This document shows, piece by piece, positions 43,234-51,520 of a stretch of 64,000 nt of DNA. Each line of letters starts with the position of its first letter. The first letter of the stretch is position 1. Source of the stretch: Luteimonas sp. S4-F44. Lineage in GTDB: Bacteria; Pseudomonadota; Gammaproteobacteria; Xanthomonadales; Xanthomonadaceae. Made by a program: the position numbers and the translations under genes. Under the pieces are notes generated by a model, which had not been told where the DNA came from, did not search any database, and worked only from the letters and a program-made list of their open reading frames with translations. The stretch spans positions 1,798,001-1,862,000 of the forward strand of contig NZ_CP093340.1 in the NCBI RefSeq assembly GCF_022637415.1, read 5' to 3'.

Positions 43234-44529
43234 ATGCACAACCAGTCCCCGCGGTCCTGGTTCGGGCAACCGCCCGGCCTGACCATCCTGTTCCTGACCG
43301 AGATGTGGGAGAAGTTCTCCTACTTCGGGATGCGGGCGCTGCTGGTCTATTACATGACCAAGCAGTTGCTGTTCTCGCAGGAACAGGCCTCGCTGGTCTA
43401 CGGGCTGTACACCGCCCTGGCGTATCTGACGCCTGTGTTCGGCGGGCTGGTGGCCGACCGCTGGCTGGGCAAGCGCCGCGCGGTGATCGCGGGCGGCGCG
43501 GTGATGGCGTTCGGCCATTTTCTGATGGCCTTCGACGCCCTGCTGTATCCGGCGCTGCTGGCGATCGTGCTCGGCAATGGTCTGTTCCTGCCGACCCTGC
43601 CCGGCCAGGTCGGCGATCTGTACCGGCGCGAGGACCCGCGTCGCGGTTCGGCGTTCAATGTCTACTACGTTGGCATCAACCTCGGCGCGTTCCTCGCGCC
43701 ACTGGTGTGCGGCACCCTCGGCGAGGTCTACGGCTGGCACGTGGGCTTCGCCGCGGCCGGCATCGGCATGCTCCTCGGTCTGGCGATCTATGTCGGCGGG
43801 CGCCGGCACCTGCCGCCGGATCCGCCGCGCACCGTCGGCACGACCCTGCCGCTGTCGACACTGTGGCAACCGGCCTATCGCCCGGTGCTGCAGCTGATGG
43901 CGATGGTTGCCGGGCTGGTGGTGGTGTTCCGGCTGGCCTACGAGCAGATCGGTAACACCATCGCGATCTGGCTCGACACCGGCGTCGACCGGGTGGTCAC
44001 GGCGGACTTCACCATTCCAATGACCTGGTTCTTCTCGCTCAACCCGTTGCTGGTGTTCCTGATCACGCCATGGCTGGTCCGGGCCTGGACCCGACAAGCG
44101 CGGATCGGCCGTGAGCCGCCGCCGTTGACCAAGATGGCGATCGGGGCGGCCGTGGTCGGTGGCGCCTTCGCCCTCGTCGCGGTGCTCGGCGGCACACCCG
44201 CCGCGCAGGTCGGCTGGCTGTGGGCCGCACTGTTCTTCGCGGTGTTCACCTTCGGCGAACTCTTCATCCTGCCGGTCGGACTCGGCCTGTTCGCACGGCT
44301 GGCGCCCGTCGGCTTCGGCGCGACGATCATCGCTGCGTGGTTCCTGGCCTCGTTCGGCGGCAACCTGCTGGCGGGTGCGGCCGGCACGCTGTGGTCGCGC
44401 ACCTCCGCGCATGTGTTCTTCGCCGCGATGGCCGGCGTCTGCGCAGTCGTCGCCCTGCTGCTGTGGCGACTGGAACGCCGCGCCCGCCCGCTGCTCGCCG
44501 GGCAGACCGCCGACCCGGGCGCGCATTGA
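43234..44529 (+). CDS. POT/PTR family peptide:H+ symporter
   Basis: 431 aa. Twelve-plus membrane segments. TM1 carries the POT signature TEMWEKFSYFGMRALLVYYM (ExxE[KR]F-Y type) needed for proton coupling. Also FGGLVADRWLGKRRAV (motif A) and PTLPGQVGDLY, NVYYVGINLGAFLAPLVCG (PTR2 signature-like), FTFGELFILPVGLGLFARLAP. Imports di- and tripeptides across the inner membrane. It lies 20 bp after the second serine hydrolase, so products of the periplasmic hydrolases can be taken up by the same operon. Confidence 0.93.
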   Translation: MHNQSPRSWFGQPPGLTILFLTEMWEKFSYFGMRALLVYYMTKQLLFSQEQASLVYGLYTALAYLTPVFGGLVADRWLGKRRAVIAGGAVMAFGHFLMAFDALLYPALLAIVLGNGLFLPTLPGQVGDLYRREDPRRGSAFNVYYVGINLGAFLAPLVCGTLGEVYGWHVGFAAAGIGMLLGLAIYVGGRRHLPPDPPRTVGTTLPLSTLWQPAYRPVLQLMAMVAGLVVVFRLAYEQIGNTIAIWLDTGVDRVVTADFTIPMTWFFSLNPLLVFLITPWLVRAWTRQARIGREPPPLTKMAIGAAVVGGAFALVAVLGGTPAAQVGWLWAALFFAVFTFGELFILPVGLGLFARLAPVGFGATIIAAWFLASFGGNLLAGAAGTLWSRTSAHVFFAAMAGVCAVVALLLWRLERRARPLLAGQTADPGAH

Positions 44530-44598
44530 ACGCCGGCCTGCGGGCGACGCGATCGCCGTGCATCGATCTGCGCAGCGCATGCTGCGACGCAACACAGA

Positions 44599-44619
44599 AT
44601 CAGGACAATGCGTCCTGAT
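44599..44619. promoter_or_regulatory. Second operator-like inverted repeat before the dipeptidase gene
   Basis: ATCAGGAC - 5 bp - GTCCTGAT, a perfect 8-bp inverted repeat built from the same CAGGA half-site as the neighbouring palindrome, but with the half-sites in the opposite order. Confidence 0.5.
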
Positions 44620-44624
44620 AGTCC

Positions 44625-44653
44625 TTGACAATTTTCTGATCAGGATAAATATT
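44625..44653 (+). promoter_or_regulatory. Promoter with embedded operator, dipeptidase/TonB operon
   Basis: -35 TTGACA (44625-44630), 5 bp, CTGATCAGGA (44636-44645), then TAAATATT including a -10-like AATATT 17 bp from the -35. Same spacing of -35 and operator as at 38100, so both operons probably answer to the XRE-cupin regulator. Confidence 0.65.
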
Positions 44654-44683
44654 CCCGTAACGGGATTATCGGAAAGGACTGTC

Positions 44684-45862
44684 ATGTCGACCGCACCGCG
44701 GACCCCTACTGTGACCCGCCGCCGCCTGCTCGGCGGCGTGGCCGCCCTGGCCGCAGGCGCGATCGCGTTTCCCGTCATCGCACGCGGCCGCCATGCCGTG
44801 GTGCCCGGCGTCGCGACCGCCTACTCCACGCGTGCGATCGACCTGGTCCGCGAGTCCCTGGTCATCGACATGCTCGGCGTGATCAAGCTCGACTTCCGCC
44901 CCGAGTACCCGGCGATCCGGATCAGTGAGCAGGACGCGGCCGACATGCGCGCCAGCGGCATTACCGCGCTCCATCACGCGGTCGGTCTCGGCGGTCCGGA
45001 CGCATTCCAGGACACGCTCAAGTACATGGCCGCATGGAACGGCTTCGTCGGCCGCAACAGCCATGTGTTCACGCTGGTCGGCGAGGCGGACGACCTCGAC
45101 CGGGCCAAGGCCGATGGCAAGGTCGCGGTGATGATCGGTGTGCAGAACGCCGAGCATTTCCGCACGCCGGCCGATGTCGCGATGTTCTACGGCCTGGGCA
45201 TGCGCTGCGCCCAGCTCACCTATAACGCCCAGAACCTGCTCGGGTCGGGCGCCACCGACCGGGTCGACGGTGGGGTCAGCGATTTCGGCGTGCAGATCAT
45301 CGAGGCGATGAACGCATCGGGCATGCTGATCGACGTCTCCCACTGCGGGGAACGCACCACACTCGACACGATCGAGCTGTCGCCGCGCCCGGTCGCGATC
45401 ACCCATTCCAACTGCCGCGCGCTCAACGACCACCCGCGGGTCAAGACCGACGAGGCGATCCGCAAGCTCGCGGCCAAGGGCGGTGTCATGGGCATCACCG
45501 GCGTGCGCATGTTCGTGCGCGACCGCGAGCCCACGACGATCGAGCACATGGTCGACCACATCGACCATGTCGTGAAGCTGGTGGGCATCGACCATGTCGG
45601 CATCGGCTCGGACGCCGATCTGCACGGCTACGACGACATGCCCGGCGACCAGGGCGCGGCGTTGCGCGCCGGCTACAAGGCCAGCTACGCCTTCCGCGAG
45701 CGGATCGACACCGACGGCTTCGACCATCCCCGCAAGACCTACGACCTCGTCGAGGTCCTGATCCGTCGCGGCTACAGCGATGGCCATATCCGCCAGATCC
45801 TCGGCGGCAATTTCCGGCGTCTGCTCGGCCAGACCTGGAAACCGATCGTTCTTCCCACCTGA
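44684..45862 (+). CDS. Tat-exported membrane dipeptidase, peptidase family M19
   Basis: 392 aa. Tat signal VTRRRLLGGVAALAAGAIAFP. M19 renal-dipeptidase fold: VIGVQNAEHF-like segment (VMIGVQNAEHF), GMRCAQLTYN, VSDFGVQIIEAMNASGMLIDVSHCG (His ligand), VAITHSNCRAL (His ligand), GVMGITG, GIDHVGIGSDAD, and GGNFRRLL. M19 enzymes tolerate D-residues at the C-terminal side. The first canonical ligand pair (HxD near the N-terminus) is not seen (VIDMLGVIK) and the bridging Glu appears as Gln, as in the QN subfamily of M19, so metal content may differ. ATG 44684 follows GGAAAGGA. Confidence 0.88.
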   Translation: MSTAPRTPTVTRRRLLGGVAALAAGAIAFPVIARGRHAVVPGVATAYSTRAIDLVRESLVIDMLGVIKLDFRPEYPAIRISEQDAADMRASGITALHHAVGLGGPDAFQDTLKYMAAWNGFVGRNSHVFTLVGEADDLDRAKADGKVAVMIGVQNAEHFRTPADVAMFYGLGMRCAQLTYNAQNLLGSGATDRVDGGVSDFGVQIIEAMNASGMLIDVSHCGERTTLDTIELSPRPVAITHSNCRALNDHPRVKTDEAIRKLAAKGGVMGITGVRMFVRDREPTTIEHMVDHIDHVVKLVGIDHVGIGSDADLHGYDDMPGDQGAALRAGYKASYAFRERIDTDGFDHPRKTYDLVEVLIRRGYSDGHIRQILGGNFRRLLGQTWKPIVLPT

Positions 45863-45885
45863 TCACACCCATTGCGGAGCCCGGC

Positions 45886-48087
45886 ATGCGCACGATGAAA
45901 CGTTCGATTCTCGCCTCCACGCTGGCCATGTGTTGTGCCGGCCAGCTCCCCCAGGCGTTCGCGCAGGACGCACAGGATGAGGGCGGTCGCACGGTGCCCG
46001 ATGCGGTGGAGCTCGACCGCGTGGTCGCCACTGCGCAGAAGCGCAGCGAGAGCATCATGGACGTGCCGATGGGCATCAGCGTGATCGGCGAGAGCCGGCT
46101 CGAATCGATCAACGCCAGCAGCCTGACCGACTACGCCGCCTACGTGCCCGGCTTCCAGGTCGACAGCGGCGGTGCCCCTGGCATCACCTCGATCGCGTTG
46201 CGCGGCATGGCGCCGCTGGGGACCGGCGCGATCATCGGCACCTACATCGACGACAGCCCGATCAACGCCAGCGGCAACAAACAGCGCACCGGCAGCTACG
46301 CGCTTGATCTGCTGCCCTACGACGTGGAGAGCGTGGAAGTTCTGCGCGGCCCGCAGGGCACGCTGTATGGCGCATCGGCGATGGGCGGTCTGCTCAAGTA
46401 CATCACGCGTTCGGCCGATCCCGATCATTTCGAGTTCCGGGCCGGCATGGACGTCAACCACGTCGGTGCGGCCGACGACCTGGGCACCGGCGTGCGCATG
46501 GCCGCGAACGTCCCGCTGAGCGAAGGACGGGCGGGTATGCGCGTGAGTTTCGCGCGGCAGGCCACGCCCGGCTATGTCGACGAGTCCAAGCTCGGCTTGA
46601 CTGACACCAACGACTACGAACAGCTGGCTGCGCGCCTGGCCTTCACCTTCAATCTGTCGGAGGCCGTGCAACTGCGCCTGCAGGGCCTGTGGCAGAAGGT
46701 CGATGCCGATTCGGTGGCCGAGGTCGGCCTTGACCCGGACACCCTGCGTCCCGAGCGAGGCATGCTCGATGGCACGTCCGCGTTGCTGCAGCCCTATCGC
46801 AACGAGATCGATTTCTACTCGGCCACGCTGGACTGGGATCTGGGATGGGCCGACTTCGTCTCCGCCAGCTCGTTCGTGTCGACCCGTCTGGCGGTCACCC
46901 AGGACGCCTCCCCATCCTACGGCGTTGCCTGGCCACTGTTCGGTGCCAGCGCCGGCACCGCGGCGTTCGATCTGGACATGGAGAACCGCAAGTTTACCCA
47001 GGAGATCCGCCTGACCTCGAAGACGGGCGACCGGCTGGACTGGCTGGTCGGTGCGTTCTATACCGACGAGGACAACGACAATGCGCAGTCGGTCCTCGGC
47101 TGGGACGGCGACGGCGACGCGCTGCCGTTCAATCCGGCCGCCGTCATCGCGCTGCCCAATACCTACGAGGAGACGGCGGCGTTCGCCGATGTGACCTGGA
47201 AGTTGTCGCCGCGCTTCGACCTATCCGGCGGCGCACGCGTGGCGCGCAATACGCAGTGGTACAACCAGCTCACGACGGGCGCGCTGGTCGGCGAGGCCGA
47301 CGAGGTTGGCAATTCAAGCGAGACGGTCAAGACCTGGAAGCTCGCCTCGCGCTGGCATCTCAATCCCGACGCCATGCTCTATGCGCGCGTGGCCACCGGC
47401 TACCGCGCCGGTGGGCCGAACCTCGCGCTGCCGGGCGTGCCTTCGATGGTGGCCTCGGACACCTCGCGCAACTACGAACTGGGCTTCAAGACCCAGTTCT
47501 GGCAGCGGCGGGCGATGCTCGACGTGGCGCTGTTCCGCATCGACTGGTCCGGCCTGCAGGTCGGCGCGGTCACCGATACCGGTCTCAACTATCTGGCCAA
47601 TGCCGGCGACGCGCGCAGCGAAGGCGCGGAACTGAGTTTCCTGCTACAGGCGACACAGGGGCTGACCTGGGGCGTCAATGCGGCCTATACCGATTCGAAC
47701 ATCGGTGAACAGGTGCCACCGGAGAGCGGATTGATACCGGGTGGTCGTATGCCGCTCACGCCACGGCGCAGCTGGTCGACGACGCTCGACTACGATTTCG
47801 ACGTCACCGCCGGCTGGCGCGGCAAGGTCGGCGGGGGATATCGCTACACCGGCGATCGTACCGGGATCAACGGCTATCCGATCGAGGCCTACGAGTCGGT
47901 CGACCTGCATGCCGAACTCAGCAACATGACCTGGACCTGGCGGCTGTACGTGCGCAACGCCACCGACGAGCAGAGCTACCTGTCGATCAGCGAGTGGCCG
48001 AGCGCGTTGACCGGTGAAGTCGCGCAGCTGCGCGGCGTGCCGCTGCAGCCACGCACGGTCGGCGTCTCGATCGACTACCGCTTCTGA
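45886..48087 (+). CDS. TonB-dependent outer-membrane receptor (1)
   Basis: 733 aa. Signal peptide (RSILASTLAMCCAGQLPQAFA), TonB-box/plug start (ELDRVVATAQKRSESIMDVPMGISVIGESRLES), plug core SVEVLRGPQGTLYGASAMGGLLKYITR, a 22-strand barrel and a terminal aromatic (SIDYRF). Imports a scarce, large substrate across the outer membrane with energy from TonB. It follows the dipeptidase gene by 23 bp, and the context (peptide hydrolases, epimerase, POT) suggests a peptide or murein fragment, not iron. Closely related to the receptor at 56892-59114. Confidence 0.93.
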   Translation: MRTMKRSILASTLAMCCAGQLPQAFAQDAQDEGGRTVPDAVELDRVVATAQKRSESIMDVPMGISVIGESRLESINASSLTDYAAYVPGFQVDSGGAPGITSIALRGMAPLGTGAIIGTYIDDSPINASGNKQRTGSYALDLLPYDVESVEVLRGPQGTLYGASAMGGLLKYITRSADPDHFEFRAGMDVNHVGAADDLGTGVRMAANVPLSEGRAGMRVSFARQATPGYVDESKLGLTDTNDYEQLAARLAFTFNLSEAVQLRLQGLWQKVDADSVAEVGLDPDTLRPERGMLDGTSALLQPYRNEIDFYSATLDWDLGWADFVSASSFVSTRLAVTQDASPSYGVAWPLFGASAGTAAFDLDMENRKFTQEIRLTSKTGDRLDWLVGAFYTDEDNDNAQSVLGWDGDGDALPFNPAAVIALPNTYEETAAFADVTWKLSPRFDLSGGARVARNTQWYNQLTTGALVGEADEVGNSSETVKTWKLASRWHLNPDAMLYARVATGYRAGGPNLALPGVPSMVASDTSRNYELGFKTQFWQRRAMLDVALFRIDWSGLQVGAVTDTGLNYLANAGDARSEGAELSFLLQATQGLTWGVNAAYTDSNIGEQVPPESGLIPGGRMPLTPRRSWSTTLDYDFDVTAGWRGKVGGGYRYTGDRTGINGYPIEAYESVDLHAELSNMTWTWRLYVRNATDEQSYLSISEWPSALTGEVAQLRGVPLQPRTVGVSIDYRF

Positions 48088-48202
48088 GGTCCGCTGCACG
48101 CAGCGCCCGCCGCTGCGTACATGCCGCTCCCCCCTGCAATCTGCGGGCGCGTCGTCGCGCCTGCTCTCCCCTGCTGTCCACGCCCCACTGGAGCTTCACC
48201 CC

Positions 48203-49246
48203 ATGACACCTTCTTCGAACGGCGCGGCGCACGCGGTCATCGCGTTGCCGCAGCCGTACCTGCTCTTCCTCGGCGATGTGACCGAGCCGGGCTTTGCCAA
48301 GACCGCGATCGGTCTGCGCGACTGGGCGCCGGAGCACTGCATCGGCGAATGGGCCCTGCCCGCGGCGACCGTCAGTACCGGCCTGCCGTCGATGACGCCT
48401 GCGCAGGCCTACGCCGCCGGCGCACGTTCGCTGGTGATCGGCATCGCCAACCAGGGCGGCGCGATCCTGCCGGGCTGGATCCCGTCGCTGCTCGAGGCCA
48501 TGGAGCAGGGCCTGGACTTGGTCAGCGGCATGCACCAGGTGCTCGCCAACATTCCAGAGCTGGCCGAGGCTGCGGCCCGGCTCGATCGCCGATTGATCAG
48601 CGTGCGCGTCCCGCCGCCGGGCATTCCGGTCGCCAATGGCCGCAAGCGCAGCGGCAAGCGCGTGCTGACCGTCGGCACCGATTGCGCGCTGGGCAAGAAG
48701 TACACCGCGCTGGGGCTGGTCAAAGGCCTGCGCGAGCGCGGTGTCGATGCCGATTTCCGTGCTACCGGGCAGACCGGCATCCTGATCGCCGGGGGCGGTC
48801 TGCCGATGGATGCGATGGTCGCGGACTTCTCGGCCGGCGCCGCCGAGCAGCTCAGTCCCGACGCCGCGCATGACCATTGGGACGTGATCGAAGGCCAGGG
48901 CTCGTTGTTCCATCCTGCCTATGCAGGCGTAACCCTGGGCTTGCTGCATGGCAGCCAGCCGGATGTGTTCGTCGTCTGCCACCAACCAGGCCGCGCCCAC
49001 GTGCTCGGCTACCCCGACTACCCCCTGCCCTCGATCGAGGACGTGATCGACCTGACGGTGCGCCTGGGCAGCCGCACCAACCCTGCGATCCGCTGTGTGG
49101 GCGTCAGTTTGAACACGCATGGCATGAGTCCGGAGGCCGCCCTGGCGGCCTGCGCTGAAGTGTCCTCGCGTCTCGGCCTGCCTGCGGGCGACCCGATGCG
49201 CGCTAACACCGGTTTTGAACGCATTGTGGAGGCATGCATCGCATGA
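48203..49246 (+). CDS. DUF1611 protein, DgcN-like (1)
   Basis: 347 aa. DUF1611: N-terminal Rossmann-like part (YLLFLGDVTEPGFAKTAIGL... SLVIGIANQGGAILPGW), P-loop-like TVGTDCALGKKYTALGL, FRATGQTGILIAGGGLPMDAMVADF, EGQGSLFHPAYAGVTLGLLHG. A DUF1611 protein, DgcN, has been described as a D-glutamate N-acetyltransferase that works with the racemase DgcA in marine bacteria. ATG 48203 gives the normal length. It follows the TonB receptor, and its stop overlaps the start of the next gene (ATGA). A second copy lies at 51521-52555. Confidence 0.82.
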   Translation: MTPSSNGAAHAVIALPQPYLLFLGDVTEPGFAKTAIGLRDWAPEHCIGEWALPAATVSTGLPSMTPAQAYAAGARSLVIGIANQGGAILPGWIPSLLEAMEQGLDLVSGMHQVLANIPELAEAAARLDRRLISVRVPPPGIPVANGRKRSGKRVLTVGTDCALGKKYTALGLVKGLRERGVDADFRATGQTGILIAGGGLPMDAMVADFSAGAAEQLSPDAAHDHWDVIEGQGSLFHPAYAGVTLGLLHGSQPDVFVVCHQPGRAHVLGYPDYPLPSIEDVIDLTVRLGSRTNPAIRCVGVSLNTHGMSPEAALAACAEVSSRLGLPAGDPMRANTGFERIVEACIA

Positions 49247-50244
49247 AACGTCTGAAAAACACCCTGGTCGTCGGTCTGGCGTTCGCGCTGGGCATCGCAT
49301 CGCTGTCGGCATCGGCGGACAGCCGCGTGGTCGAGCAGGAGATCGCGCGCCTGGCCTCGTCGATCGATGGCACTGTTGGCGTCTCGGCATGGCGCCTGGA
49401 CGGCAGAGGCACGCCGGTCCACCTCAACGCCGATCAGCGCTACCCGATGGCGAGCACGTTCAAGATCGCGGTCGCCGCGGCGATCCTGTCCAAGGTCGAT
49501 GCCGGCGAGCTCCAACTGGACACGATGGTCGCAGTGGCCCCGGAGAAGTACGTCGATTCGCTGGTGATCGCCGAGCACTTCATCCATCCGGGCGTCAGCC
49601 TGTCGATCCATAACCTGATCGAAGTGATGATGACCAACAGCGACAACACCGCGACCGACGTGTTGGTCGAGCAGGCCGGCGGGCCTGCGGCGGTGACCGC
49701 CTGGCTGCGCGGTCAGGGTATCGAGGACCAGCGCCTGGATCGCGACACCCGCACCCTGCTCAAGGAGTTCTTCGGCGTCGATACCTCCGGCCTGAGCAAG
49801 GCCGAGGTGGTGGAACTGGTGACGGCCAATCCCGAACTCGCCAAGCGCGGCGCCGGTGCCTACGCGCCGTACGACAACGACCCGCGCGACACCTCAACGC
49901 CGCCGGCGATGGCCACGCTGCTGCAGCGCATCTTCACCGGCCAGGCGCTGAGCGAGGCGAGCACCCGCGTGCTGACCAGCGTGATGGAACGCTGCCGGAC
50001 ATGCGATGCGCGCCTGCGCGGGCGCATGCCGGCAGGCACCGTCGTCGCCGACAAGAGCGGCACCGTCGGCGGCACGGTCAACGACGTCGGCGTGGTCACC
50101 CTGCCCGACGGCAGCCAGTTCGTCATCGCCGCGTTCGTCAAGGCCAGCAACGCGCCCCGGCCGGACCGCGAACGCGTGATTGCCGAGATCGCACGCACCG
50201 TACGCGACTTCTACCTGTTCGACTCGGCGGACGCCGCGCGATGA
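49243..50244 (+). CDS. Class A beta-lactamase-like serine hydrolase with altered omega loop
   Basis: 333 aa. Signal peptide (LVVGLAFALGIASLSASA). Active-site motifs STFK 71-74, SDN 133-135 and KSG 271-273 are intact. The omega loop is not: after RLDR (164-167) the family's ExxLN is replaced by DTRTLL and about 34 extra residues come before RDTSTP (215-220). The deacylating Glu is therefore absent from its usual place, so the protein may be a D-aminopeptidase/esterase-like or slow-turnover enzyme and not a true beta-lactamase. ATG 49243 has GGAGG 10 nt upstream and overlaps the DUF1611 stop. Confidence 0.85.
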   Translation: MKRLKNTLVVGLAFALGIASLSASADSRVVEQEIARLASSIDGTVGVSAWRLDGRGTPVHLNADQRYPMASTFKIAVAAAILSKVDAGELQLDTMVAVAPEKYVDSLVIAEHFIHPGVSLSIHNLIEVMMTNSDNTATDVLVEQAGGPAAVTAWLRGQGIEDQRLDRDTRTLLKEFFGVDTSGLSKAEVVELVTANPELAKRGAGAYAPYDNDPRDTSTPPAMATLLQRIFTGQALSEASTRVLTSVMERCRTCDARLRGRMPAGTVVADKSGTVGGTVNDVGVVTLPDGSQFVIAAFVKASNAPRPDRERVIAEIARTVRDFYLFDSADAAR

Positions 50245-51389
50245 CGACGCAGGCCAGCCGGTTCCAGCGCTATCTGTTGCCCGGTCTGGCCTTCAAGTCG
50301 GCGGTCATCGGCGGCGGCTACGCCACCGGGCGCGAACTGGCGGAGTTCTTCCTGCCATCGGGCCCATGGGGCGGGCTGGCCGCCATGACCCTGTCGATGG
50401 TCGTATGGAGCGTCGTGTGCATCCTGACGTTCCTGCTAGCGCGGGCGATCCGCGCCTACGACTACCGCAGTTTCTTTCAGCATCTGCTCGGCCGCGGCTG
50501 GTGGACGTTCGAGGTCGCCTATCTGGCGCTGATCGTCGTCGTGTTGGCGGTGTTCGGGGCCGCGGCCGGTGAACTGGCCTCGACCATGTTCGACTGGCCG
50601 CGCCTGGTCGGCACCTTGCTGCTGGTGGTGGTGATCACGGCGGTCGTCCGGGCGGGCACGACGGCCGTCGAGCGGCTGTTCAAGCTGATGTCGCTGTTCA
50701 TGTACGTGGTCTACGCGCTGGCGGCATGCCTGATCCTGTTTCGCTTCGGCGATGACGCAATGGCGCGCATGTCCAGCAGCAGTGGCCTTGGGCCGCGCTG
50801 GGCGCTCGATGGGCTGACCTACGCCGGCTACAACGTGTTCGCGGCGGTTTCGACGCTGATCGTGGTCCGCCACCTGCTGTGCCGGCGCGACGCCGTCGTC
50901 GCCGGCGCGCTCGCCGGCCCGCTGGCGATCGTCCCGGCGATGGTGTTCTACGTCTGCATGTTGGCCTTCCTGCCCGACATCGCCGACGCGCCGCTGCCGT
51001 CGGACGTGATGCTCGGCAAGCTGGGGCTGCCGTGGTTCCAGTGGCTGTTCCGTCTGATGATTATGGTCGCGTTGCTGGAGACCGGCGTGGCGCTGATGGC
51101 CTCGGTCGATGCGCGTATCCGCAGCAACTGGCGCGAGCGCACCGGCACCGAACCGGGCACGGCCCTGCGCACGGCGCTCGTCGCCGCAATCCTGCTCGGC
51201 GCGGTGTTCCTGGCCGATGCGATCGGACTCGTCGCGCTCATCGCCAAGGGCTACCGCCTGCTGGCCTACGCGGTGCTGGCGACCTATGTGGTGCCCTTGC
51301 TGCTGTACGCGTCGAAGCAACTCTGGACGCGTCGCGGCGATGCCTTCGGGCCGGCCGTCGCGCCATCAACTGCGCGGAGCGTGGGCTGA
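50241..51389 (+). CDS. YkvI-like integral membrane transporter
   Basis: 382 aa. About ten membrane helices, beginning LLPGLAFKSAVIGGGYATGRELAEFF, the unwound-TM1 pattern (GGGYATGRE) of the APC-type YkvI family; GLTYAGYNVFAAVSTLIVV is also typical. Substrate unknown; APC-fold carriers move amino acids, so D-glutamate or a dipeptide is a reasonable guess given the neighbours. Start overlaps the previous stop (ATGA, 50241-50244), continuing the TonB-DUF1611-hydrolase operon. Confidence 0.8.
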   Translation: MTTQASRFQRYLLPGLAFKSAVIGGGYATGRELAEFFLPSGPWGGLAAMTLSMVVWSVVCILTFLLARAIRAYDYRSFFQHLLGRGWWTFEVAYLALIVVVLAVFGAAAGELASTMFDWPRLVGTLLLVVVITAVVRAGTTAVERLFKLMSLFMYVVYALAACLILFRFGDDAMARMSSSSGLGPRWALDGLTYAGYNVFAAVSTLIVVRHLLCRRDAVVAGALAGPLAIVPAMVFYVCMLAFLPDIADAPLPSDVMLGKLGLPWFQWLFRLMIMVALLETGVALMASVDARIRSNWRERTGTEPGTALRTALVAAILLGAVFLADAIGLVALIAKGYRLLAYAVLATYVVPLLLYASKQLWTRRGDAFGPAVAPSTARSVG

Positions 51390-51520
51390 TACGGAAGGGC
51401 CCCGCCGTCGCCAGTCCATAATCCCCGGCTATGGACCGGGGGCGTTTATTCACTAGCCCGCCCCGCACACGCCAACGAAGATGGACGCCGTCCCGGTGTG
51501 GGCCGAGCCCAGGTCTTCGC

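Noticed and set aside
41142..43286. 714-codon minus-strand frame opposite the second serine hydrolase
   Set aside because: Low-complexity shadow translation; the plus-strand enzyme has full motifs.
49243..50244. Calling this a genuine antibiotic-resistance beta-lactamase
   Set aside because: The deacylating Glu/ExxLN motif is missing and the omega loop is rebuilt; the neighbours are catabolic.
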